DNA from: Flagellimonas lutimaris
Lineage (GTDB): Bacteria > Bacteroidota > Bacteroidia > Flavobacteriales > Flavobacteriaceae
Reading direction: 5' to 3'
Length of the DNA stretch: 64,000 bases
NCBI RefSeq assembly: GCF_003581615.1
Contig: NZ_QXFH01000072.1
Location: forward strand, 186,001 to 250,000
The notes beneath the pieces were generated by a model, which worked only from the letters and a program-made list of their open reading frames with translations, searched no databases and had not been told where the DNA came from. Shown here in pieces: positions 56,539 through 64,000 of this stretch. The first letter of the stretch is position 1, and every line of letters starts with the position of its first letter. The position numbers and the translations under genes were made by a program.

Positions 56539-58191
56539 TTGCTAGTAAATCTATCCATCCAAAATTATGCACTGATTGATGATGTAAGTGTGTCGTTTTC
56601 TAACGGATTCACTACTATAACTGGTGAAACTGGGGCAGGGAAATCGATACTGTTGGGAGGTCTGTCTATGGTATTGGGCAAGCGTGCCGATTTATCATCA
56701 TTAAAAAATACGACTCAAAAATGCGTGATAGAGGCAGAGTTCGATGTTTCTAAATATGAACTCCAATCGTTTTTTGAGGAAAATGACTTGGATTATGAGA
56801 ATACGACGATTCTTCGTCGTGAAATATTGCCTAGCGGAAAATCAAGGGCCTTTGTCAACGATTCTCCAGTTACTTTGGATGTGTTGCGGGCATTGGGGGA
56901 TCAGTTGGTGGATGTCCACTCACAGCACCAAACTATGCGTCTTACTGACAATGATTTTCAAATGAAAGTGCTCGATGCTTTGGCAGATAACACGGATAAT
57001 CTTTCTGCATACACCACGGAGCTTGAGAAGTTGCGAACTGCATCCAAAGAGCTTCAAGAATTAGAAGATTTTCAGGCTGATGCGGATAAAGAGCAAGATT
57101 ACAATAGTTTTTTATTAAAGGAACTGGAAGATGCAAAGCTCAAAGAAGGTATGCAAGAGGAGTTGGAAGAGGAATATGAGCAGTTGAGCAATGTGGAGCA
57201 GATTATGGAGCAGTTGTCTGCAGGTCATCAGTTGCTGAACGACGAACAATTGGGCATTGTGGGCCGGCTTACCGACCTAAAAAGGGCATTCCAAAACCTA
57301 ACGGATTTTGGGTCAGACTATAAATCGTTATATGATAGGATTCAATCCGTGTTGATTGAGACGGACGACATCGCCTCCGAATTGGAGCAGTTGGAGGGCG
57401 GCGTGGAGGCCAACCCTGAACGGTTGGAAGTAGTGAATGGGCAATTACAACAATTGTACGACCTGCAAAAAAAGCACCATACCGATTCGGTATCAGAGTT
57501 GATTGCCATTCGAGAGGATTTGGCTCAAAAAGTGGACGCTGTGGCCAATATTGAGTCCAAAATCAAGGAAAAACAAGAAGAAGTCGATGCGATTACAAAA
57601 AAAGTAGATGCATGGGCCAAAAAAATAAGCGATGGTAGAAAGGCTGTTATTCCTAAATTAAACGAAAGGCTTCAAGAGAACTTGGCATCTTTGGGTATGC
57701 CATCAGCTACTTTTAATATTGAGGTAAATCCATCCAATTCATTCAAAACCAATGGAAAGGATGATTTAACATTCTTGTTCTCTGCGAACAAGGGCTCTAA
57801 TTATGGTGAACTTAAAAAAGTGGCATCGGGAGGGGAACTTTCCCGTATAATGCTGACCATAAAATCAATTTTAGCGGAATACGAAAACCTACCGACCATG
57901 ATGTTCGATGAGATTGACACGGGAGTATCAGGTGAAATATCGAACCGTATGGGGGAGATTATGCAACAAATGAGCAGTACTATGCAGGTATTCTCAATCA
58001 CGCATCTACCTCAGGTCGCATCAAAAGGGCGCTATCAATTTAAGGTATATAAGGAAGAGGGCGCGGAAGGAACAAGTACACATATAAAACAGTTAAGCGC
58101 GGATGAACGCATACAGGAGCTGGCCGAAATGTTGGGTGGTAAGTCCTTGTCCGAATCTGCTTTGGCCCACGCGAGAGAGTTGTTGCAATAA
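56539..58191 (+). CDS. recN: DNA repair protein RecN
   Basis: 550-residue SMC-like ATPase for double-strand-break repair. Head motifs: ITGETGAGKSILLGGL (Walker A), VDVHSQHQTMRL, then long coiled coils (about 160-360), the ABC signature ASGGELSRIMLTIKSIL and Walker B MMFDEIDTGVSG. The start is TTG at 56539 (LVNLSIQNYALIDD follows, the normal RecN N-terminus); no ATG fits. Last gene of the bamD operon. Confidence 0.96.
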   Translation: MLVNLSIQNYALIDDVSVSFSNGFTTITGETGAGKSILLGGLSMVLGKRADLSSLKNTTQKCVIEAEFDVSKYELQSFFEENDLDYENTTILRREILPSGKSRAFVNDSPVTLDVLRALGDQLVDVHSQHQTMRLTDNDFQMKVLDALADNTDNLSAYTTELEKLRTASKELQELEDFQADADKEQDYNSFLLKELEDAKLKEGMQEELEEEYEQLSNVEQIMEQLSAGHQLLNDEQLGIVGRLTDLKRAFQNLTDFGSDYKSLYDRIQSVLIETDDIASELEQLEGGVEANPERLEVVNGQLQQLYDLQKKHHTDSVSELIAIREDLAQKVDAVANIESKIKEKQEEVDAITKKVDAWAKKISDGRKAVIPKLNERLQENLASLGMPSATFNIEVNPSNSFKTNGKDDLTFLFSANKGSNYGELKKVASGGELSRIMLTIKSILAEYENLPTMMFDEIDTGVSGEISNRMGEIMQQMSSTMQVFSITHLPQVASKGRYQFKVYKEEGAEGTSTHIKQLSADERIQELAEMLGGKSLSESALAHARELLQ

Positions 58192-58229
58192 AACAGCAAA
58201 AGTGAATCCCAAACTTCAATTAGTTTAAA

Positions 58230-58237
58230 TATCTTTG
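58230..58237 (+). promoter_or_regulatory. -7 promoter element of fabI
   Basis: TATCTTTG, a full match to TAnnTTTG, predicting a leader of about 24 bases. Confidence 0.55.
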
Positions 58238-58264
58238 TCACACAATCAACAATTGTAAAAAATT

Positions 58265-59077
58265 ATGGCATACAATCTTTTAAAAGGTAAGAAAGGAATC
58301 ATTTTTGGTGCTTTGGATGCAAATTCCATTGCTTGGAAAACCGCAGAACGTGTTCATGAAGAAGGAGGTACGTTTGTACTTACCAATGCACCCATCGCAA
58401 TGCGTATGGGTCAAATCAACGAACTTGCGGAAAAAACCAATTCAGAAATCATTCCCGCAGATGCCACTAACGAAGAAGATCTTAAAAATTTGGTGGAGAA
58501 GTCCATGGAGATATTGGGTGGAAAATTGGATTTTGTGCTTCATTCCATTGGAATGTCCGTCAACGTTAGAAAAGGAAGAGCATACACCGACGAGAACTAC
58601 AGTTTTACTGAGAAAGGTTGGGATGTTTCAGCATTATCCTTCCACAAGGTAATGCAGTCGCTTTATAAGGCAGAAGCCATGAACCAGTGGGGTAGCATTG
58701 TGGCTTTAACGTATATGGCAGCGCAAAGAACCTTTCCGGACTATAACGATATGGCAGACAACAAAGCGTACTTGGAATCAGTTGCCAGAAGCTTTGGTTA
58801 TTTCTTCGGAAAAGAACATAAAGTAAGGGTAAACACCATTTCCCAGTCTCCAACCCCAACTACAGCAGGGCAGGGCGTAAAAGGTTTTGATGGGTTTATC
58901 AATTACGCAGAAAAAATGTCCCCATTAGGTAATGCTACGGCAGATGATTGCGCGAACTATACGGTTTCACTTTTTTCAGATTTAACCAAAAAGGTGACCA
59001 TGCAGAACCTCTTTCATGATGGAGGATTCTCCAATACAGGTGTGAGCCAAGAAGTAATCGATGAATTTTCGGAATAA
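58265..59077 (+). CDS. fabI: enoyl-[acyl-carrier-protein] reductase
   Basis: 270-residue FabI, which reduces enoyl-ACP in the last step of each fatty-acid elongation cycle. NAD-binding start KKGIIFGALDANSIAWKTA, then LHSIGMS, and the active-site Tyr150 (LTYMAAQ) and Tyr160 with Lys167 (Y-x6-K), spaced as in other FabI enzymes. C-terminal SQSPTPTTAGQGVKGF is the substrate loop. Monocistronic, with promoter and terminator. Confidence 0.96.
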   Translation: MAYNLLKGKKGIIFGALDANSIAWKTAERVHEEGGTFVLTNAPIAMRMGQINELAEKTNSEIIPADATNEEDLKNLVEKSMEILGGKLDFVLHSIGMSVNVRKGRAYTDENYSFTEKGWDVSALSFHKVMQSLYKAEAMNQWGSIVALTYMAAQRTFPDYNDMADNKAYLESVARSFGYFFGKEHKVRVNTISQSPTPTTAGQGVKGFDGFINYAEKMSPLGNATADDCANYTVSLFSDLTKKVTMQNLFHDGGFSNTGVSQEVIDEFSE

Positions 59078-59096
59078 ACCTTAAAAAATATATGGG

Positions 59097-59124
59097 AAGC
59101 CATCCTTTTTTGGGATGGCTTTTC
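59097..59124 (+). terminator. terminator of fabI
   Basis: AAGCCATCC and GGATGGCTT arms around a seven-base T-rich loop, followed by TTT. It lies 20 bases after fabI and just before the ATG of the glycosyltransferase at 59133. Confidence 0.82.
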
Positions 59125-59132
59125 TGTTTCAA

Positions 59133-60140
59133 ATGAACACGTTTTTCTCCATAGTGGTTCCAGTCTACAATAGGCCAGAAGAAGTTCGGGAACTATTGGA
59201 AAGTCTTCAAAAGCAAGATTTTTCAAAAGATTTTGAAGTGGTTATTGTTGAAGATGGTTCTTCGGAAAGTTCGGAGGATATTGTAAAATTGTTTCAAGAT
59301 AACCTGCAAATCTCATACTACTACAAAGAAAATTCAGGTCCAGGGGATTCCAGGAACTTTGGAATGCAAAAAGCCAAAGGGAATTATTTTATCATTTTGG
59401 ACTCGGATTGTATTCTTCCAAAGCAGTATTTGTCGGAAGTTGACAAGGAACTAAAGAAAGAGTTCGTGCATTGTTTTGGAGGACCCGATGCTGCTGATGC
59501 TTCTTTTACCAACGTACAAAAGGCCATTAATTACGTAATGACCTCTTTTTTGACAACTGGAGGAATAAGGGGCGGTGAAAAGGCCGTCGGCAAGTTTCAG
59601 CCGCGTAGTTTCAATATGGGAATTTCCAAGGATGCGTTTGAAAGAGCAGGAGGTTTCGGCCGGATACACCCTGGCGAGGACCCAGACCTTACGTTTCGAA
59701 TTTGGAAGGCAGGATTCAACACTAGATTATTTCCCAAGGCTTTTGTGTATCATAAGAGGCGAATCGACTGGAATAAATTTTATATTCAGGTCAATAAGTT
59801 TGGCATGGTACGCCCTATACTTAATAAATGGCATCCAGGAACGGCCAAGCCGACATACTGGTTCCCCACTTTGTTTATGCTGGGGTTATTTGTTGCTATA
59901 ATCTTGGCTATAATAGGGCTTTGGTTGCCGTTACTATTATATGCATTCTATTTTTCTATACTATTTTTGGATGCATTGATAAAGAATAAGAACGCAAAGG
60001 TGGCGGTTTTGGCCATTTATGCTACTTTGACCCAGTTTACTGGATATGGAATTGGTTTTTTCAAGTCCACAATGTTGCTTAACTTTAATAATAAGGAAGC
60101 AGAAGAGCTATTCCCAAAACTATTTTTCAAGAAAAAGTAA
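59133..60140 (+). CDS. family 2 glycosyltransferase
   Basis: 335-residue GT2 enzyme. The GT-A fold begins FFSIVVPVYNRPEEVRELLE; the donor site has FEVVIVEDGSS and the metal-binding DSDC in IILDSDCILP; GGFGRIHPGEDPDLTFRIW is the acceptor region. Two C-terminal membrane helices (about 245-290) tie it to the membrane. It likely adds a sugar to a lipid or cell-surface glycan; the acceptor is unknown. I start at the ATG at 59133, since an upstream ATG at 59115 lies inside the fabI terminator. It begins a run with YbbR and coaE. Confidence 0.92.
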   Translation: MNTFFSIVVPVYNRPEEVRELLESLQKQDFSKDFEVVIVEDGSSESSEDIVKLFQDNLQISYYYKENSGPGDSRNFGMQKAKGNYFIILDSDCILPKQYLSEVDKELKKEFVHCFGGPDAADASFTNVQKAINYVMTSFLTTGGIRGGEKAVGKFQPRSFNMGISKDAFERAGGFGRIHPGEDPDLTFRIWKAGFNTRLFPKAFVYHKRRIDWNKFYIQVNKFGMVRPILNKWHPGTAKPTYWFPTLFMLGLFVAIILAIIGLWLPLLLYAFYFSILFLDALIKNKNAKVAVLAIYATLTQFTGYGIGFFKSTMLLNFNNKEAEELFPKLFFKKK

Positions 60141-60143
60141 AAA

Positions 60144-61100
60144 GTGTTCAAAAAGGTATTGCATGGCCTAAATAAGAAGAAAGTGAAAGTGTTTTCACTG
60201 TTCTTGTTATGCTCTTTTTTGGCGTGGTTTATTAGTAACCTTTCCGATACATATGAGTCGAGGGCATATTTTACACTTAACTATCGAAACCTCCCAGATT
60301 CGTTGTTGTTGGGCAAGAATTCGGATCATCTAATCGAGGCCAAGCTAAGAACCAGTGGCTTTCAATTTTTGTATTATAAAATTTTTAAAAGTCGCATCGA
60401 TATTGATGTTTCAGAAGTTGAGTTTCAAAATGGGGGTTATGTACTGAGTGAGGAAATCTTGAAACGACAGATGGATCAACAACTATCACAGAATATTTCA
60501 CTACTGGATTTGGACCGAAATAGGTTAGAAGTAGACCTTTACCAAGTTGATTCTAAAAAAATACCAATTAAAGCAAAGCTGGGCTTACAACTTGAACAGA
60601 ATTATATTTTGGACGGGAAAATCAAAATAACTCCAGACTCCATAGAGGTAAAGGGGCCAAGCAATGAAATTGACACCATAAAATTTGTTGAAACATCACT
60701 TATACAGTTAAACAATGTCAATGCAGATTTTTCCAATGAAGTTGGACTGTTATTTCCAAAAGGATTGGATAACAGTATTTTTTCTATTGGGCGTGTGACG
60801 GTTTCCGGGAAGGTTTCTAAATTTTCAGAAAAAGTCTTCGAGGTGCCTATTCAAGTTATTAATATTCCACAAGGTTACCAGATAAAAACATTTCCAGACG
60901 TAGTTACCGTATTGTGCAAGGCTACGATAGAAAGATTAAAGGAACTATCCGCTTCCGATTTTGAAATTGTGGCAGATTATAGTCAATTGATGGGGTCTGA
61001 AAGCAGTACTTTATTTTTGGAGATTAAGGAAAGTCCCGAAAAAGTATATGATGTAAAGTTGGAAAGTAATACCGTAAATTTTGTTTTGGAACAACAATGA
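60144..61100 (+). CDS. YbbR-like domain membrane-anchored protein
   Basis: 318-residue protein with one N-terminal membrane helix (about 17-35, VFSLFLLCSFLAWFIS) and YbbR-like beta-domains outside the membrane (KIPIKAKLGLQLEQNYILDGKIKITPDSIEVKGPSNEI is typical). In Firmicutes YbbR (CdaR) regulates the diadenylate cyclase CdaA; no cyclase is adjacent here, so that role is not implied. The start is GTG at 60144, three bases after the glycosyltransferase stop; the end overlaps coaE by four bases. Confidence 0.85.
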   Translation: MFKKVLHGLNKKKVKVFSLFLLCSFLAWFISNLSDTYESRAYFTLNYRNLPDSLLLGKNSDHLIEAKLRTSGFQFLYYKIFKSRIDIDVSEVEFQNGGYVLSEEILKRQMDQQLSQNISLLDLDRNRLEVDLYQVDSKKIPIKAKLGLQLEQNYILDGKIKITPDSIEVKGPSNEIDTIKFVETSLIQLNNVNADFSNEVGLLFPKGLDNSIFSIGRVTVSGKVSKFSEKVFEVPIQVINIPQGYQIKTFPDVVTVLCKATIERLKELSASDFEIVADYSQLMGSESSTLFLEIKESPEKVYDVKLESNTVNFVLEQQ

Positions 61101-61690
61101 TGATAGTTGGACTCACCGGAGGTATTGGTAGTGGAAAAAGTACTGTGGCCAAAATGTTCGTTGAACTGGGCATACCGGTTTATGATTCGGATATGGAGGC
61201 CAAAGAGTTGATGGTTGGCTCAAGTGAAGTTAAAAACGCCATCACTGAATTATTGGGTGAAGAAGCTTATGACAATCAAGGCCTAAACAGGCCTTATATA
61301 GCGGATAAAGTCTTTAAAGACCCGGAATTACTGGAAAAACTCAATGCAATTGTACACCCTGCTGTCAGAAAACATTTTTTGGATTGGGTGGAAAGACAAG
61401 AATCACCATATGTAATTCAGGAAACAGCGTTGATTTTTGAAAATGATGCCCAGGACAAATATGATTATACTATCTTAGTGACAGCGCCTGTCGAAACACG
61501 TATTCAAAGAGTAATAGATAGGGATAATGTTGAAGGACAAGCTGTTGTTGACCGGATGAAAAACCAATTGGATGATGAACAAAAGGTCGATTTAGCTAAT
61601 TTTTCACTAAAAAACCTTGAATTGAACAAAACCAGGAGAAAGGTTAAAGAACTACACCTCAAACTTTTAGCATTATCATCTAAATTTTAA
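61097..61690 (+). CDS. coaE: dephospho-CoA kinase
   Basis: 197-residue CoaE, which phosphorylates the 3'-hydroxyl of dephospho-CoA, the last step of CoA synthesis. P-loop GLTGGIGSGKSTVAK (6-20), then VYDSDMEAKEL and VQETALIFE, and the lid region RVIDRDNV. Normal length. It overlaps the YbbR-like gene by four bases. Confidence 0.96.
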   Translation: MMIVGLTGGIGSGKSTVAKMFVELGIPVYDSDMEAKELMVGSSEVKNAITELLGEEAYDNQGLNRPYIADKVFKDPELLEKLNAIVHPAVRKHFLDWVERQESPYVIQETALIFENDAQDKYDYTILVTAPVETRIQRVIDRDNVEGQAVVDRMKNQLDDEQKVDLANFSLKNLELNKTRRKVKELHLKLLALSSKF

Positions 61691-61697
61691 CATTTAT

Positions 61698-61714
61698 GTT
61701 AAGTTTTGGTTAAA
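61698..61714 (+). promoter_or_regulatory. GTTAAG-N5-GTTAAA direct repeat upstream of the two-component operon
   Basis: GTTAAG at 61698, TTTTG, then GTTAAA at 61709, an 11-base period as for OmpR/PhoB-type sites. A third GTTAA starts at 61732. Exactly 27 bases separate the second hexamer from the -7-like TAATTTTA at 61742, as at the htrA gene. A likely autoregulatory site of the regulator encoded next. Confidence 0.5.
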
Positions 61715-61741
61715 CGCTAAAATTACTAAATGTTAAATTTT

Positions 61742-61749
61742 TAATTTTA
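61742..61749 (+). promoter_or_regulatory. weak -7 element of the two-component operon
   Basis: TAATTTTA differs from TAnnTTTG only at the last base. The start would be about 61753, two bases before the ATG. A weak element fits an activated promoter. Confidence 0.4.
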
Positions 61750-61754
61750 CCACA

Positions 61755-63341
61755 ATGAACAAGAAGCTATTCGTTCTTCTGGTTGTTCTTATGAGCTTAT
61801 CCCTTTTAGGGATAATTTTTGTGCAAGTTTATTGGATTCGAACATCCATAAACGATAAGGAAGAACAATTCTCAAGAACAGTTACGGACATTCTGGATAA
61901 AGTAGCGAGTAGGGTTGAGAAGCGCGAGATGAAGGAATACTCGGACCGTTTGGCCTCTCTTGCGGATAGCATTGGTGAACCCAAGAGCACACAGTACAAG
62001 AATTTTTTGTTCGTTGATCGTGATTTGAACTCAGATGAGATTCTTTTTTATTCACACGGAATTCTCGAAGAAGATTACAATATAACCTCCGCGTTCTTTG
62101 ATATAAATAATGGTGATAATGAAGACACTACTACCATCAAAAACTTTACTAGTAAGCGAACCAAAGCTGTTTTTAAGGAAGAGTATGGTCTAGATGGGAA
62201 GAGTTATAGCCTGACTCCGATACAACGGGCCGAAAAAATTGGTGGATTGAGCAGTATTGATAAAGCTGCTTGGGAAGATGTTTTTATGGAGGCGGCCAAA
62301 ACGCGCCCGATTCATAAAAGGGTTTCCAAACAAGAATTGGAGTTGCTACTTAGTCAAGAATTGAGCAATAGAAACATAGAAACAGATTATGAGTACGGGG
62401 TCTATAGTCAAGGATACCCTACTAAAGTAAGATCTAAGAAATTTAAGTTTTCCGGTTCCAAAATGTACAAGGCGCCAATTTTCAAGGATAGTGAAGGAGT
62501 GTCGAACTTTTCATTATTGTTGACATTCCCAAGTATGAAGAAGTACATATTTAGTTCGGTGATGGGAATGGCCATAATGTCCTTAGTGTTTACGTTGATA
62601 ATTATGTTGGCTTATTCCAGTGCCATATACCAGTTGATCAAACAAAAGCGTATTTCTGAAATCAAATCGGATTTTATCAACAATATGACGCATGAGTTCA
62701 AAACCCCCATTGCAACCATAAACCTGGCAGTGGAAGCGATACGAAACCCAAAGTCCTTTGAGGACAAAGAAAAAGTATTGCGCTATTTGGGTATGATTCG
62801 TGATGAGAATAAACGTATGCATGCTCAGGTGGAAAACGTATTGAGAATATCGAAACTGGAAAAGAATCAGTTGGACATCAGTAAGGATAGGGTGAATATA
62901 CATGACTTAATAGTTGATGCCATTGCACATATTGAATTGATTGTTCAAGATAGGGGAGGGTATGTAAACGCTCACCTTGATGCAGAGCGGGCAGACGTAT
63001 TGGCCAATGAGATGCACATGACCAATGTTATCGTGAACATTTTGGACAATGCGGTCAAGTATTCGCCAGAAACCCCCAAGATCGATGTGTACACGGAGGT
63101 GGTTAAAAACAGCATCATTATAAAAGTACAGGATCAAGGAGCGGGAATGAGCAAGGCTGTACTTAAAAAAGTATTTGAGAAATTTTACCGGGAACATACC
63201 GGCGACATACATAACGTTAAAGGTCACGGATTAGGATTGGCCTACGTAAAACGAATTATAGATGATCATCAGGGCGAGGTTTATGCAGAAAGTGAAAAAG
63301 GAAAAGGAAGTGCTTTCTTCATAAAACTCCCTTTAATTTAA
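61755..63341 (+). CDS. sensor histidine kinase
   Basis: 528-residue membrane kinase. TM1 is about 5-27, a long external sensor region (28-265) follows and TM2 is about 270-292. The dimerisation domain has the phospho-acceptor His313 in NNMTHEFKTPIATINL; the ATPase domain has ILDNAVKYSPETP (N box), KVQDQGAGMS and GHGLGLAYVKRI (G boxes). It resembles the RprX/PorY type of Bacteroidota by architecture, from memory. Co-transcribed with an OmpR-type regulator ten bases on. The signal sensed is unknown. Confidence 0.94.
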   Translation: MNKKLFVLLVVLMSLSLLGIIFVQVYWIRTSINDKEEQFSRTVTDILDKVASRVEKREMKEYSDRLASLADSIGEPKSTQYKNFLFVDRDLNSDEILFYSHGILEEDYNITSAFFDINNGDNEDTTTIKNFTSKRTKAVFKEEYGLDGKSYSLTPIQRAEKIGGLSSIDKAAWEDVFMEAAKTRPIHKRVSKQELELLLSQELSNRNIETDYEYGVYSQGYPTKVRSKKFKFSGSKMYKAPIFKDSEGVSNFSLLLTFPSMKKYIFSSVMGMAIMSLVFTLIIMLAYSSAIYQLIKQKRISEIKSDFINNMTHEFKTPIATINLAVEAIRNPKSFEDKEKVLRYLGMIRDENKRMHAQVENVLRISKLEKNQLDISKDRVNIHDLIVDAIAHIELIVQDRGGYVNAHLDAERADVLANEMHMTNVIVNILDNAVKYSPETPKIDVYTEVVKNSIIIKVQDQGAGMSKAVLKKVFEKFYREHTGDIHNVKGHGLGLAYVKRIIDDHQGEVYAESEKGKGSAFFIKLPLI

Positions 63342-63351
63342 AAAGCGAACT

Positions 63352-64000
63352 ATGGATACAGAGAAAAAGAAGATACTATTAGTGGAGGATGACCCAAATT
63401 TTGGGATTGTCCTAAAAGATTACTTGACTATGAACGATTTTGATGTTGTTCTGGCCAAAAATGGAATGGAAGGTTTTGAAAAGTTTAAAAAGGACAACTA
63501 CGATGTGTGCATTTTGGATGTAATGATGCCTTACAAAGATGGATTTACCCTGGCAAAGGAAATCCGTGAAAAGAATGAAAACATTCCGATTATATTTTTG
63601 ACCGCTAAGACCATGAAAGAAGATGTTCTTAAAGGATATAAGGCCGGGGCTGATGATTATCTGAACAAGCCTTTCGATTCTGAGGTTTTGCTTATGAAAC
63701 TTAAGGCAATCCTTCAAAGGAAAGCTTCTAGTTCTTTGGCCGATAGTAAACAATTTGAATTTGAAATTGGAAACTTCCATTTGAATTCAAAACTACGTTT
63801 CTTGAAATATAAAGAAGAAGAGCCCATCAAACTTTCACCAAAAGAAAACGAGTTGTTGCGTTTGTTGGCCCTTCATGAAAATGATTTGATGCCAAGAGAA
63901 TTGGCATTGACCAAAATTTGGAGAGACGACAACTACTTTACTTCTAGAAGTATGGACGTATATATTGCCAAGTTGAGAAAGTACCTTAAAAAAGATGATT
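63352..64000 (+). CDS. OmpR/PhoB-family response regulator, cut at its 3' end
   Basis: Starts at ATG 63352, ten bases after the kinase, and runs off the window after 216 codons. The receiver domain has VEDDP, the phospho-acceptor Asp56 in ILDVMMP, the switch threonine in FLTAKT and YLNKPFD with the conserved lysine. A winged-helix domain starts near residue 130 (LSPKENELLRLLALHEND) with the recognition helix in RSMDVYIAKLRKYLKKD. With the kinase it forms a complete two-component pair, RprY-like from memory. The direct repeat upstream of the kinase gene is a probable target. Confidence 0.94.
   Translation, partial: MDTEKKKILLVEDDPNFGIVLKDYLTMNDFDVVLAKNGMEGFEKFKKDNYDVCILDVMMPYKDGFTLAKEIREKNENIPIIFLTAKTMKEDVLKGYKAGADDYLNKPFDSEVLLMKLKAILQRKASSSLADSKQFEFEIGNFHLNSKLRFLKYKEEEPIKLSPKENELLRLLALHENDLMPRELALTKIWRDDNYFTSRSMDVYIAKLRKYLKKDD

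Overview
The window is ordinary chromosomal DNA from a member of the Flavobacteriaceae (Bacteroidota), probably a marine genus of the Muricauda/Allomuricauda/Flagellimonas kind, although no rRNA is present to prove the genus. The evidence is AT-rich DNA, many genes preceded by the Bacteroidota -7 element TAnnTTTG instead of a Shine-Dalgarno site, a TonB receptor with DUF4249 lipoproteins, a monomeric isocitrate dehydrogenase, and small families (DUF4294, DUF4168, DUF4835) that are typical of this group. I see no tRNA, rRNA, CRISPR array, prophage or transposase.

Layout. 1-5.7 kb: tail of a VOC protein, a lipoprotein alpha-amylase, a carboxypeptidase-regulatory-domain protein, a DEAD-box RNA helicase, the house-cleaning NTPase RdgB and an ICMT-like membrane methyltransferase. 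5.8-13.0 kb: a phosphoserine phosphatase/phosphoglycerate dehydrogenase fusion, RlmH, then the run nadC-yihY-DUF2147-priA. 13.0-20.6 kb: an orphan LytTR regulator, the ribosomal operon rpsF-rpsR-rplI, hisS, a Nudix hydrolase, an M42 aminopeptidase and small conserved proteins. 20.6-28.7 kb: a GntP permease, a TonB receptor with two near-identical DUF4249 lipoproteins, and icd. 28.7-29.3 kb: the only long gene-free stretch, which holds a promoter-to-terminator unit with no convincing protein, a candidate structured RNA. 29.3-34.2 kb: rplS, trmD, a coiled-coil membrane protein, a long-form GAPDH and a DegQ/HtrA protease. 34.3-37.5 kb: dapF-GNAT-mltG and a lysozyme-like secreted protein. 37.5-43.9 kb: dnaA with a tyrosine phosphatase and an RsmI-like methylase, then ribD-HAD-EamA-yigZ. 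43.9-47.6 kb: GNAT-prmC-ligA and a small protein. 47.9-49.9 kb: a decaying surface-lipoprotein locus, with one cadherin/BspA-repeat gene broken by an in-frame stop and one paralogue truncated. 49.9-64 kb: a split 5'-nucleotidase pair, dapA, bamD-rpoZ-coaBC-DUF4835-recN, fabI, GT2-YbbR-coaE, and a histidine kinase/OmpR-type regulator operon that runs off the end.

Most genes are housekeeping: NAD, CoA, riboflavin, serine and lysine/diaminopimelate synthesis, replication and repair, translation, and envelope building. The unusual signals are the candidate RNA at 28759-29139; a direct repeat GTTAAR-N5-GTTAAA placed exactly 27 bp upstream of the -7 element of both the two-component operon and the htrA gene, which suggests a shared envelope-stress regulon; near-leaderless promoters at three genes; interspersed repeats acting as a terminator and as an in-frame insertion in prmC; and the broken cadherin lipoprotein locus.
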